This document shows, piece by piece, positions 8,291 to 17,576 of a stretch of 53,608 nt of DNA (position 1 is its first letter; the number at the start of each line of letters is the position of its first letter). Source of the stretch: Mangrovicoccus sp. HB161399 (GTDB lineage Bacteria > Pseudomonadota > Alphaproteobacteria > Rhodobacterales > Rhodobacteraceae); contig NZ_JAATVU010000038.1 in assembly GCF_013184745.1 (NCBI RefSeq), positions 1 to 53,608 of the forward strand, in the 5' to 3' direction. The notes below the pieces were generated by a model that worked only from the letters and a program-made list of their open reading frames with translations, did not search any database and had not been told where the DNA came from. Made by a program: the position numbers and the translations under genes.

Positions 8291-8965
8291 ATGAGCGGGG
8301 CCGCCCGCCTCGCCGCCGCGCTGGCCGTGGCGCTGGCGCAGGCCGCCGCGGCCCAGCCGGGCGCGGATGCGCCGCAGGGGGCGGGCGGCTCCTTCCTCGA
8401 TGGCAAGGGCTGCGCCTGGCAGAAGGTGGAGATCGGCTCCCGCGTGCTCTGGGCGGCCCTGATCGGGCCGGGCGGCAGCCAGCTCTGCGATCCGGACAAG
8501 GCTGCCCCGGCCGCGGTCCTGCCGGGACCGGAGGCCTTGCCGCCCGCTGGCGGCGATGCGCAGACCGAGGCCGCAGGGGACGGGACGGCGCCCGCCGCGA
8601 TGGCGATGGGCGCACCGGGGCCGGACATGGCGGCCGGCAGCGCGGAAGCGGGTCCCGCTGCCGCCCCGGCCAAGGCGAAGGCCCATGCCGTCCGCCAGCC
8701 CTCGCGCGTGCGCTCGCCGCAATTCCCCGAGCCGGGGCTCTACATACAGGTGGCCGCCTTCCGCGAGATGCCGAATGCCGAGCGGACTGTGCGCTGGCTG
8801 CAGGGGCTGGGCCTGCCTGCGCTGCGCCAGGATTTCCCGCGCCGGCAGGGCGCGCTGCGGCTGATCTATGCCGGGCCCTTTGCCGATGCCGCGGCGGCCG
8901 ATGCCGGGATGGCCGCGATCCGCGGCCTCGGCTTCCGCGATGCCTTCGTCTGGGACCGGCGCTAG
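8291..8965 (+). CDS. Exported SPOR-domain protein
   Basis: The 224-residue product starts with a hydrophobic Ala-rich signal sequence (about 1-22, AALAVALAQAAAAQPGA), so it is probably periplasmic or lipid-anchored. A Pro/Ala-rich linker (about 75-145) follows. The C-terminal SPOR domain (about 150-221) includes YIQVAAFREMPNAERTVRWL and YAGPFADAAAADAG. SPOR domains bind denuded glycan strands at division septa (established). The catalytic or structural role of the N-terminal portion with KGCAWQKVEIGSRVLWAAL is unknown. It lies 12 nt after add and is probably co-transcribed with the salvage genes, although its function looks unrelated. Confidence 0.8.
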   Translation: MSGAARLAAALAVALAQAAAAQPGADAPQGAGGSFLDGKGCAWQKVEIGSRVLWAALIGPGGSQLCDPDKAAPAAVLPGPEALPPAGGDAQTEAAGDGTAPAAMAMGAPGPDMAAGSAEAGPAAAPAKAKAHAVRQPSRVRSPQFPEPGLYIQVAAFREMPNAERTVRWLQGLGLPALRQDFPRRQGALRLIYAGPFADAAAADAGMAAIRGLGFRDAFVWDRR

Positions 8966-8994
8966 GCGCGCCCGGCCGGAAGCCGGCGTGCGCC
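8965..8994 (+). terminator. Stem-loop after the SPOR gene
   Basis: GGCGCGCCCGGC, loop CGGAA, GCCGGCGTGCGCC forms an imperfect GC-rich stem immediately after the TAG stop. No U-run follows, so it is a candidate terminator or mRNA 3' stabiliser for the cdd operon. Confidence 0.4.
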
Positions 8995-9648
8995 GCCGCT
9001 TCCGCGTGCATCCGGACGGGCGCTGTCCTCATGCGTCCCTCTCCGCGGCTGGTCCTCGTCCGACCCTCTGCCGATAATGCAGGAGCGGCGTCTGTCCGAG
9101 GCGCAACATCCTGCTTTGCCTGCCTGCCTGCGGGACGGGCGCGGCCCGTGGCCAGATGCAGATCGTTGGCCGACGCGCGCGGGGTGCCGCGATGCACCGG
9201 CAGGCCCGTTTGGCGGGCCGTCCAGGTACTCGCGCTCCATGATCCATGGCGGATGTCTTGCGGACACGCGGGCGATGCCGGAAGCGCGGAAGACAGCGCC
9301 CCCCGGCTTGCGGGATGCCTTCGCTCGGGACCGTCGCCGGTGCGTCCGGCTGCAGGCGGATGGCTGACGCAGGCGGCTGGACAGGGGCGGTCGCCGATCA
9401 CTCGCTCCGGGACGTGCTGTTGCAGATCCGGGCCTGACCTTTGCCAGCTGCGCCGCCGCCTGGCAGGGATGGGGCCGATCCCGTCCGGTTTCGCCGGTGC
9501 GTCCGTCCGCGGCCGGCGCCCGGCGCACTCCCGCTGGAGACGGACTGCCGCCGCAGGATGGCAACGCGGGTCCGTGAGGTGAGATCCGTGGCGCGCGGCG
9601 GCCGGTTCATGCCAGAGGCTGCGCCGCCGCGGCCGGCACCAGTGGCGG
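8966..9648. other. Gap of about 0.7 kb with no recognised gene
   Basis: Several frames stay open on both strands but give Arg/Pro/Ala-rich, low-complexity translations with no motif, signal peptide or membrane segment that I recognise. Apart from the terminal stem-loop, I see no tRNA, repeat array or clear promoter. It may be decayed coding sequence or 3' regions of two converging transcription units. Confidence 0.55.
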
Positions 9649-10677
9649 TCAGCTGCAGACCGATTGCAGCCGCAGCCAGTCGGCGTCGCTGAGCACCGGG
9701 ACCGGCGTGCCCCCCGGGTAGGGATCGCCCTCGATCATCTCGATCCAGGCGTCGCCGCCGGGCAGGGCGGAACGGCCGTAGGGGCCGGAGGACAGCTCGG
9801 CCTCGGAGAAGCGCTGCAGCACCGGGTCGGGATCGGCCAGGCCCGGAACCAGCGCCGGAGGCAGCTGGCCGAGCGCCAGCGCGTCGGCGGCCTGGCCCAT
9901 CAGCTCCTGCGGAACCACGCCGGTGGTGAGCATGCGGAAGGTGTGCCAGGGCCCGGCCAGCTCGAGGAACCAGACCATCGGATCCTCCTCCGCGCTCATA
10001 GCCGCCGCCGCCAGAAGATGGCCCGCCACCACGTCCGGCCCGTCCTCCTCGGACAGCAGTTCGCCGCCGATCACCAGGATGCCGCCGGGCAGGGCCTTCA
10101 CGTCGGTGCCGTTCTCCAGCACGCGCAGCTCCCATGGCGCGTCGCCGAACAGCCGCTTCTGCAGCTTGCCGAGCGCGCGGCGCCCCGGAATGTCGCGGCA
10201 GGGGCGGCCGGAATAGGGCTCGAGCGCAATCACCAGGCGGCGGCCGATATCCTGCCGCGTCGCTTCGGGCAGCGCCTGGGCGGTATGCGTGACCAGCGCG
10301 CCGGGCAGCCAGAGCACCGCCGCCGCCAGCGCCGCCGCGAAGAGGCAGAGCGTCAGGAAGACCCGCAGCGCGCCGGAGCGCGGCTGGCTGCGCGCCACTG
10401 CGCGGCGCACCGTGTCGATGGCGGCGATCATGTCGGGATCGGTCAGCTCCAGCCGCTCGTCATCCTCGGGCCCCGGGGCGTAGATCGCCGGATCGTTGCC
10501 GGGCGCGATGCGGCGGATGGCGGCCAGCGACCAATGGGTCAGCGCGGCGTCGCTGCGGTCGTTGATGACAAGCGTGGCCTCGCCCAGCGAGACGAAGACG
10601 TCCTTGCGCTGGCTGTCGGGGCTTTCATGCCAGACCCCGGGGGCTTCGAGCCGCTGGTACTGGGTCAGGGCGGTCAT
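9649..10677 (-). CDS. Membrane-anchored M48-peptidase-like protein lacking HExxH
   Basis: It has 342 residues. The N-terminal part (about 1-95) is a soluble beta-rich domain (KDVFVSLGEATLVIND, THWSLAAIRRIAPG). One transmembrane helix is at about 103-127 (LRVFLTLCLFAAALAAAVLW). The C-terminal part resembles the core of M48 metallopeptidases: WELRVLENGTDVKALPGG followed by ILVIGGELLSEEDGPDVVAGH. Where M48 enzymes have HExxH this protein reads GHLLAAA, so zinc-dependent catalysis is unlikely. I do not know its function. It lies 59 nt downstream of the FUSC-like gene on the same strand and is probably co-transcribed. The similarity is weak and by eye. Confidence 0.75.
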   Translation of the reverse strand: MTALTQYQRLEAPGVWHESPDSQRKDVFVSLGEATLVINDRSDAALTHWSLAAIRRIAPGNDPAIYAPGPEDDERLELTDPDMIAAIDTVRRAVARSQPRSGALRVFLTLCLFAAALAAAVLWLPGALVTHTAQALPEATRQDIGRRLVIALEPYSGRPCRDIPGRRALGKLQKRLFGDAPWELRVLENGTDVKALPGGILVIGGELLSEEDGPDVVAGHLLAAAAMSAEEDPMVWFLELAGPWHTFRMLTTGVVPQELMGQAADALALGQLPPALVPGLADPDPVLQRFSEAELSSGPYGRSALPGGDAWIEMIEGDPYPGGTPVPVLSDADWLRLQSVCS

Positions 10678-10736
10678 GGCCGGTTCTGCTCGTCCTTGCC
10701 GTTTTCCCAGTGCTTACCCGATGACGCCACGTTCGT

Positions 10737-11690
10737 CTATCGCCTGCGTTCGGGGCCGGGGTTGCGGATCAGCCGCCCCAGCACGGTTGCCAGCGCGATC
10801 GCCAGCCCTGCCGCCATCAGGGCGGCCTCGCCGCGGAACACCGCCGCATCCGGGGTCGGCGCGGTCAGCAGGAGCAGCGCGACGGTCAGCGCGGCGGGCG
10901 TCCAGGGCGGTCCCGAAGGCAGGCTGTGCAGGCCTGCCAGCAGCGCGGCCAGCGCGATGCCGTAGGACAGCGGCGGGCGGCTGGCGCCGATGCTTTCCAG
11001 CAGGATCGCCGCGGCGGTGCCGATCAGCACGCCGAGGGCGAATTTCAGCGCCGAGGGCAGGGCCATGTGGCCGGGGGCGAGGCCGCGCATCACGAAGAAC
11101 TGAACGACCCAGATCGAATGGGACGAGCGCAGGTGCCCGGCCAGCGAGACCGCCAGCGCCAGCCCGATGGCCAGGAACAGGGCGTGGCGCAGCCCGGCAT
11201 GGTCGCCCTCGGGCGGCTGGGCGGGAAAGTCCTGCAGCGAAAGCAGCCGCGCGGCGGCGAGCCCGTAGGCCACTCCGGCGGCGTAGATCGGCAGGGTCAG
11301 CGCCGGGGCCGCCCCGGCCCGGTCGACGGCCACGATCAGCCCCATGGACATCAGCGCCAGCGTGAAGGCGCGGCCGCCGGGCCGGGCGGCCTCCCATCCG
11401 GCGGCCAGCGGCAGGGCGAGGGCGATCAGCCGGATGTCGATCCCGGGCAGGGCGACATGCAGCAGCAGCAGAAGCAGGACCAGCGCGCCGCTCGCCGCCG
11501 CGCGGCCGGGGCTGCCCATCATCGAGCCGGCGATTCCCAGAAGCACGCCGCCGGCCAGCGCGGGCACGGCCAGCGCGCCGAAGGCGAAATAGCCCGCCAG
11601 GCAGGCCAGGATCGAGGCGGCGGCGATCCCCAGCGTATCGTGCCAGGACAGCAGCTTGGGACGCGGCAGGGACTTCTCGGTCGGGGGCAT
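10737..11690 (-). CDS. FUSC/aromatic-acid-exporter-like integral membrane protein
   Basis: The 317 residues contain about eight to ten hydrophobic segments in two similar halves. The second half contains SHSIWVVQFFVMRGLAP and ALKFALGVLIGTAAAILLES. This is the FUSC_2-type pattern of six-helix exporters of aromatic acids or hydrophobic organic acids, but shorter than the classic AaeB type and without the long cytoplasmic domain. Substrate is unknown. I took the ATG at 11690 (MPPTEKSLPRPK). The frame is open to an ATG at 11792, which adds a poorly conserved-looking Gly/Pro-rich stretch, and neither start has a strong ribosome-binding site. Neighbour on the same strand: the M48-like protein. Confidence 0.7.
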   Translation of the reverse strand: MPPTEKSLPRPKLLSWHDTLGIAAASILACLAGYFAFGALAVPALAGGVLLGIAGSMMGSPGRAAASGALVLLLLLLHVALPGIDIRLIALALPLAAGWEAARPGGRAFTLALMSMGLIVAVDRAGAAPALTLPIYAAGVAYGLAAARLLSLQDFPAQPPEGDHAGLRHALFLAIGLALAVSLAGHLRSSHSIWVVQFFVMRGLAPGHMALPSALKFALGVLIGTAAAILLESIGASRPPLSYGIALAALLAGLHSLPSGPPWTPAALTVALLLLTAPTPDAAVFRGEAALMAAGLAIALATVLGRLIRNPGPERRR

Positions 11691-12071
11691 GGCGGAATTG
11701 CGGGCTCCGGTGGCGGGTCCGGGATCTATGCCACCGATGCCGCGCTGCGGCAACAACTGCGGGCCGGGCGGTGTATTCGATTCGTTAACCATGTTCGGTG
11801 CAGATGGAGGGGCGGAACAGGCCGGCGGGCCGATGGCCGCGCGGCCGCGCCCGGCGGGGCCGCCGATCGACGCGCTCCGGAACGTTGCGGCCCGGCCGGT
11901 TTGCCGCTGGCGGCGCACCAACCACACCTCCGCCCCGCACGGCGCCACGTCCCGTTCCCTGCGTCAGCCGGGGACGCAACGTTCCGGACCCCCTCGCGGA
12001 ATTTTCCCTTCCACGCCCGCGGCTCCTGCGGCTAGCGTGAGGCCAGCGCAGCAGCCCGGGAGGACGACGCG
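11691..12071. other. Divergent intergenic region, no gene recognised
   Basis: This is 381 nt between the FUSC-like gene (minus) and the GST gene (plus), so it should hold both promoters. I see a strong ribosome-binding site for the GST (GGGAGG, 8 nt before the ATG) but no confident promoter or operator. The N-terminal extension of the FUSC-like gene, if real, would occupy up to 11792. Confidence 0.5.
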
Positions 12072-12739
12072 ATGACATTGAAACTCTACTGCTTCGGCGA
12101 GAGCGGTCATAGCTACAAGGCAGCGCTGGCGCTGGAACTGGCGGGCATGGACTGGGAGCCGGTCTTCGTCGATTTCTTCGCAGGCGAAACCCGCGGCGCG
12201 GCCTACCGCGAGACCGTCAACGAGATGGGCGAGGCGCCGGTGCTGGTCGATGCCTCCGGGCTGCACCTGACCCAGTCCGGCGTGATCCAGATGGCGATCA
12301 CCGAGCTCAGCGGCAAGTTCGGCGGCGAGACGCCCGACGAGGCGCGCGAGGTGCTGCGCTGGGTGCTGTGGGACAACCACAAGCTCAGCTCGATCGCCGG
12401 CATGGTGCGGTTCCAGATGAACTTCCTGCCGGAGGACAAGCGCGTGCCGGAGGTCATCGGCTTCCTCAAGGGGCGCCTGGCCGCCGCGCTGGAGATCCTC
12501 GACAAGCACCTGGAGGGACGCGAGTGGATCGTCGGCGAGGGACCGACCAATGCCGACCTGACCTGCGCGGGCTATCTCTACTATCCGGAGGAATTCGGTT
12601 TCGACCGCGCCGCGCATCCGGCGGTCGATGCCTGGCTGTCGCGGCTCTCGGGGCTGCCGGGATGGAAGCATCCCTACGAGCTGATGACCCCGGCCCATCC
12701 GGCGGTCCGCGGCAAATTCATGAACGAAGCGGTGAGCAA

Positions 12740-12743
<4 letters not shown>
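12072..12743 (+). CDS. Glutathione S-transferase family protein
   Basis: This 223-residue cytosolic protein has an N-terminal thioredoxin-like domain (about 1-80: KLYCFGESGHSYKAALALEL, with Ser or Cys near residues 7-11 in the thiol-stabilising position, and the cis-Pro segment NEMGEAPVLVD). An all-helical C-terminal domain follows (about 90-215, WIVGEGPTNADLTCAGYLYY). The usual E-S at the end of the thioredoxin fold is Q-S here (LTQSGVI). The ATG has GGGAGG 8 nt upstream. Its stop overlaps the thiolase start (ATGA). Its place at the head of a beta-oxidation-type operon suggests a role with CoA-thioester or aldehyde by-products rather than general detoxification (inference). Confidence 0.88.
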
Positions 12744-13951
<1,208 letters not shown>

Positions 13952-13954
13952 GTC

Positions 13955-14455
13955 TTGGAAACCGGGGCAGCGGCGCAGATCATCACGATCGAGATGGTCC
14001 GGACATATCTGGACCGCTTGGCCGCGTCCGTGATGGAGCGCGACTTCGACACGTTCTCAGGAATGTACGAGTTGCCCTTCGTCATCCATACCCGGCTCCA
14101 CCGCTACGAGCGGCGCACCCTCGAGGAGCTGCGCGCCAGCTTCGACCTCTGGCAGCGCACCATCGTGGTCAACCAGGTGACGGCGGTGGTGCTGCGGCCG
14201 CGGCGGATCGAGAGTTTCGGGCCCGACATGCTGATGGTCGATTACGACGCCGACCTGCTCAACGGCGCGCAGAAGATGCTGCCCACCTTCGGCAATGTCG
14301 TCCTCATGCGCCGCCGCGGCGGCATCTGGCGGATGGAACAGGCGATGACCGGCACCGAGAACGATTCCGACTCGCTGTTTCTCAGGGTCGACCCCGAGAA
14401 CCCGCAGCCGCAGACGGAAACCTATATCCTGGACCAGCGTCCCAAGAAGGACTGA
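13955..14455 (+). CDS. SnoaL/NTF2-like small protein
   Basis: The 166-residue protein has a cone-shaped NTF2/SnoaL-like pattern: an N-terminal helix (VRTYLDRLAASVMERDFDTF), MYELPFVIH, a mid-region RTLEELRASFDLW and C-terminal strands (LMVDYDADLL, GIWRMEQAMTG). Such domains are used as isomerases, hydratases or ligand-binding modules. No specific catalytic residues can be assigned. The longest start is TTG 13955, 3 nt after the thiolase stop. An ATG at 13994 is an alternative without a clear ribosome-binding site. It sits between the thiolase and the GFA-type gene in the same operon, so it may act on an acyl-CoA-derived substrate (inference). Confidence 0.65.
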   Translation: METGAAAQIITIEMVRTYLDRLAASVMERDFDTFSGMYELPFVIHTRLHRYERRTLEELRASFDLWQRTIVVNQVTAVVLRPRRIESFGPDMLMVDYDADLLNGAQKMLPTFGNVVLMRRRGGIWRMEQAMTGTENDSDSLFLRVDPENPQPQTETYILDQRPKKD

Positions 14456-14463
14456 GAAGACAG

Positions 14464-14865
14464 ATGGAAATAACGGGCGGATGCGCCTGCGGGCAGGTGC
14501 GCTACAGCAGCCCGGGGCCGGTGAAATTCGCGCTGCGCTGCGCCTGCCGGTCCTGCCAGCGGGACTCCGGCGGCGGGCACGGCACGCATGCGGCCCTGCC
14601 GCTGGAGGGCTTCGAGATCGAGGGCGGGACGGCCAGCTGGACGCGTTCCGGACGCTCGGGGCTGTCCGTGACCAAGGTGTTCTGCCCGGCCTGCGGCTGC
14701 CCGCTCTGGGGCCTGCCCGAACGGGCGCCGGCGACGGTGATGGTGGCGGCCGGATCGCTCGACGATCCCTCGAAGGTCGCGCCGGGCCGCGTCGTCTACC
14801 GCGGGGAGGCCCCGCCCTGGGACCTCCTGCCCCCGGAAGAGGAGCGCGGCCATGCCGAAGCTTGA
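14464..14865 (+). CDS. GFA/CENP-V-type zinc-binding protein
   Basis: This 133-residue protein belongs to the family that includes glutathione-dependent formaldehyde-activating enzyme. The zinc-binding cysteines are visible: GGCACGQVRY near the N-terminus, RCACRSCQRDSG, and VFCPACGCPLWG in the middle. Family members bind structural and catalytic zinc and handle S-hydroxymethylglutathione-like adducts, but most are functionally uncharacterised. The start is 8 nt after the SnoaL-like stop, with GAGAAGACAG before it. The 3' end overlaps the cupin gene by 14 nt. Presence of a GST in the same operon makes a glutathione-related role plausible. Confidence 0.85.
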   Translation: MEITGGCACGQVRYSSPGPVKFALRCACRSCQRDSGGGHGTHAALPLEGFEIEGGTASWTRSGRSGLSVTKVFCPACGCPLWGLPERAPATVMVAAGSLDDPSKVAPGRVVYRGEAPPWDLLPPEEERGHAEA

Positions 14866-15331
14866 TCCCGCGAAGGTGCCGGTGAAGACCGGCTCGATCT
14901 ATCCCGCGCCCTATGGCGCCATGATGGCGGGGCGCTCCTCGCTGCGCCTCGGGCAGGCGGGCGGGCTGACCCAGTTCGGCGTCAACCTCGTGACGCTCGA
15001 GCCGGGCGCGGTCTCGTCGCTGCGCCACTGGCACCTGAACGAGGACGAGTTCGTCATGGTCACCGAAGGGGTGCTGGTGCTGGTCGACGATGCGGGCGAG
15101 CACGAGATGCGTCCCGGCGACTGCGCAGCCTTCCCGGCGGGCGATCCGAACGGGCACTGCTTCGAGAACAGGACGGGAGAGGCCGCGCGCTTCCTCGTCG
15201 TCGGTTCCAAGGCGCCGCGCGAAGTGGCGACCTACAGCGACAAGGACCTGGTGGTCACCGTGGAGGACGGCACGGCCACCTTCGCCCGCAAGGACGGGCG
15301 GCCCTACGAACAGGAGGAGAGCGATGGCTGA
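14852..15331 (+). CDS. Cupin-domain protein
   Basis: The 159 residues form a single double-stranded beta-helix. Cupin motif 1 includes LRHWHLNEDEFVMVTEG (metal ligands H-x-H and E), and motif 2 includes RPGDCAAFPAGDPNGHCFEN with the last His. These residues support a metal-binding site, so it could be an isomerase, dioxygenase or sensor. The substrate is unknown. It overlaps the GFA-type gene by 14 nt and the FadJ-like gene by 8 nt. Its own 3' end supplies the strong AGGAGG ribosome-binding site of the next gene, so translation of the three is coupled. Confidence 0.85.
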   Translation: MPKLDPAKVPVKTGSIYPAPYGAMMAGRSSLRLGQAGGLTQFGVNLVTLEPGAVSSLRHWHLNEDEFVMVTEGVLVLVDDAGEHEMRPGDCAAFPAGDPNGHCFENRTGEAARFLVVGSKAPREVATYSDKDLVVTVEDGTATFARKDGRPYEQEESDG

Positions 15332-17522
15332 TTTTTCCTACGAGGTGGACGGCGGCGGCGTCGCGGTGATCACCTGGGACGTGCCGGAGAAGTCGATGAA
15401 CGTGATGAGCCTCGAGGGGCTCGCGCTTTTCGAGGAGCTGATCGACCGGGCACTGGCCGATGATGCGGTCAAGGGCGTGGTCTTCACCTCCGGCAAGGAC
15501 AGCTTCGCCGGCGGGATGGACCTCAACATCATCGCGAAGATGAAGGCCGCGGCGGGCGACAATCCCGCCAAGGGGCTGTTCGAGGGGATCTGCGGCATCC
15601 ACCGGATGATGCGCAAGGTGGAACTCGCGGGCATGGACCCGAAGACCCGAAAGGGCGGAAAGCCGGTCGCCGCTGCGCTGCCGGGCACCGCGCTGGGGCT
15701 GGGGCTGGAGCTGCCGCTGGCCTGCCACCGCATCTTCGCTGCCGACAATCCGAAGGCCAAGATCGGCCTGCCCGAGATCATGGTCGGCATCTTTCCGGGC
15801 GCGGGCGGCACAACGCGCCTGTCGCGCAAGCTCGGCGCGATGGCGGCCTCCCCGGTGCTGCTGGAGGGCCGTCTCTTCGCGCCGGACAAGGCCAAGGGCG
15901 CGGGGCTGGTCGACGAGGTGGTCCCGGCCGGCGAACTGCTGGCGCGGGCTAAGGCCTGGGTGCTGGAGGCCAAGGAGGCCGATCTGGTGAAGCCCTGGGA
16001 TGCACGCGGCGAGAAGATCCCCGGCGGCACGCCCTATCACCCGGCGGGCTTCATGACCTATGTCGGCGCCTCGGCGATGGTCAACGGCAAGACCAAGGGC
16101 GTCTATCCGGCGGCGAAGGCGCTGCTCTCGGCGGTCTACGAGGGCGCGCAGGTCGATATCGACACCGCGCTCAGGATCGAGGCGCGCTGGTTCACCAACG
16201 TGCTCATGAATCCTTCCTCGGGCGCGATGATCCGCTCGCTCTTCATCAACAAGGAGGCGCTGGAGAAGGGCGCGCGGCGGCCCGACGTGCCGGACCAGAA
16301 GGTCAGGAAGCTCGGCGTCCTGGGGGCCGGCATGATGGGGGCGGGGATCGCCCATGTTTCCGCGATGGCCGGGATCGAGGTGGTTCTGATCGACCGGAGC
16401 CAGGAGGCCGCGGAGAAGGGCAAATCCTATTCCGAGGGGCTGCTGTCCAAGGCTGTCAGCCGCCGCATGTCGACCCCGGAGAAGATGGCCGAGGTGCTGG
16501 GCCGGATCACGCCGGCCACGGATTTCGCCGCGCTGGCCGAGTGCGACCTGGTGGTCGAGGCCGTCTTCGAGGACCCGGAGGTGAAGGCCGCGGCGACCGC
16601 CAAGGCCGAGGCGCACCTGCCGGAGACGGCGGTCTTCGCGACCAACACTTCGACCCTGCCGATCAGCGGGCTGGCGAAGGCGAGCGGCCGGCCGGAGGAG
16701 TTCATCGGCATCCATTTCTTCTCGCCGGCCGACAAGATGATGCTGGTGGAGATCATCCGCGGCAGCCAGACCGGCGACCGCGCCGTGGCCAAGGCGCTGG
16801 ATTTCGTCCGCCAGATCCGCAAGACGCCGATCGTCGTCAACGACGCCCGGTACTTCTACGCCAACCGCTGCATCCTGCCCTATGTCGACGAGGGCGTGCG
16901 GATGGTCCGCGAGGGCGTGGTCCCGGCGCTGGTCGAGAACGCGGCCAAGCTGGCCGGGATGCCGGTCGGGCCGCTGCAGCTGATCGACGAGGTCTCGATC
17001 GACCTCGGCGCCAAGATCGCCCGGGCGGCCAGGGCGGCGATGGGCGCGGCCTATCCGGCGGACAATACCGACGACGTGATCTTCTGGATGGAGGAACAGG
17101 GCCGTCTCGGCCGCAAGGCCAAGGCCGGCTTCTACGCCTATGACGAAAAGGGCAAGCGGACCGGTCTCTGGGAGGGCCTGGGCGCCCGCTACGACTGCAC
17201 CGGCGACCAGCCCGAGCTGGCCGAGATCCAGCACCGGCTCCTGATGATGCAGGCGCTGGAGGCGGTGCGCGCCCTGGAGGAGAGCGTTCTGATGGATGTC
17301 CGCGAGGGCGACGTCGCCTCGATCCTCGGCTGGGGCTTCGCGCCCTGGTCGGGCGGGGTGTTCAGCTGGCTCGACATGATCGGCGCGGCCAGGGCGGTGG
17401 AAATCTGCAACGGGCTGGAGGCCAAGTTCGGTGCCCGCTTCGCGGCGCCCGAATTGCTGCGCGACCTCGCGGTGAAGGGCGAGGGCTTCTATTCCCGCTA
17501 CCTGCCTGCGCAGGCGGCCTGA
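15324..17522 (+). CDS. fadJ: FadJ/FadB-like enoyl-CoA hydratase / 3-hydroxyacyl-CoA dehydrogenase
   Basis: This multifunctional beta-oxidation enzyme has 732 residues. The N-terminal enoyl-CoA hydratase/isomerase domain (about 1-250) has the oxyanion-hole segment GKDSFAGGMDL and GLPEIMVGIFPGAGGTTRLS with its catalytic Glu. The NAD-binding domain (about 325-505) has VLGAGMMGAGIAHVSAMAG and IHFFSPADKMMLVEIIRG. Two C-terminal 3HCDH domains (about 510-600 and 630-725) include RYFYANRCILPYVDE and GWGFAPWSGGVFSWLD. AGGAGG with 6 nt spacing precedes the ATG. It works with the thiolase upstream. No acyl-CoA dehydrogenase is encoded in the operon, so that step must come from elsewhere. A strong stem-loop follows. 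Confidence 0.94.
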   Translation: MADFSYEVDGGGVAVITWDVPEKSMNVMSLEGLALFEELIDRALADDAVKGVVFTSGKDSFAGGMDLNIIAKMKAAAGDNPAKGLFEGICGIHRMMRKVELAGMDPKTRKGGKPVAAALPGTALGLGLELPLACHRIFAADNPKAKIGLPEIMVGIFPGAGGTTRLSRKLGAMAASPVLLEGRLFAPDKAKGAGLVDEVVPAGELLARAKAWVLEAKEADLVKPWDARGEKIPGGTPYHPAGFMTYVGASAMVNGKTKGVYPAAKALLSAVYEGAQVDIDTALRIEARWFTNVLMNPSSGAMIRSLFINKEALEKGARRPDVPDQKVRKLGVLGAGMMGAGIAHVSAMAGIEVVLIDRSQEAAEKGKSYSEGLLSKAVSRRMSTPEKMAEVLGRITPATDFAALAECDLVVEAVFEDPEVKAAATAKAEAHLPETAVFATNTSTLPISGLAKASGRPEEFIGIHFFSPADKMMLVEIIRGSQTGDRAVAKALDFVRQIRKTPIVVNDARYFYANRCILPYVDEGVRMVREGVVPALVENAAKLAGMPVGPLQLIDEVSIDLGAKIARAARAAMGAAYPADNTDDVIFWMEEQGRLGRKAKAGFYAYDEKGKRTGLWEGLGARYDCTGDQPELAEIQHRLLMMQALEAVRALEESVLMDVREGDVASILGWGFAPWSGGVFSWLDMIGAARAVEICNGLEAKFGARFAAPELLRDLAVKGEGFYSRYLPAQAA

Positions 17523-17544
17523 GCCCGCGCGGGCGAGGGGGCAA

Positions 17545-17570
17545 GGGGGAGAGGGCGGGCCCTCTCCCCC
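17545..17570. terminator. Bidirectional stem-loop between fadJ and usp
   Basis: GGGGGAGAGGGC and GCCCTCTCCCCC form a perfect 12-bp palindromic stem with a tiny loop between two convergent genes. There is no U-run. The same GGGGAGAGGG/CCCTCTCCCC core occurs at 43132-43154. Confidence 0.6.
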
Positions 17571-17576
17571 TCTCCG

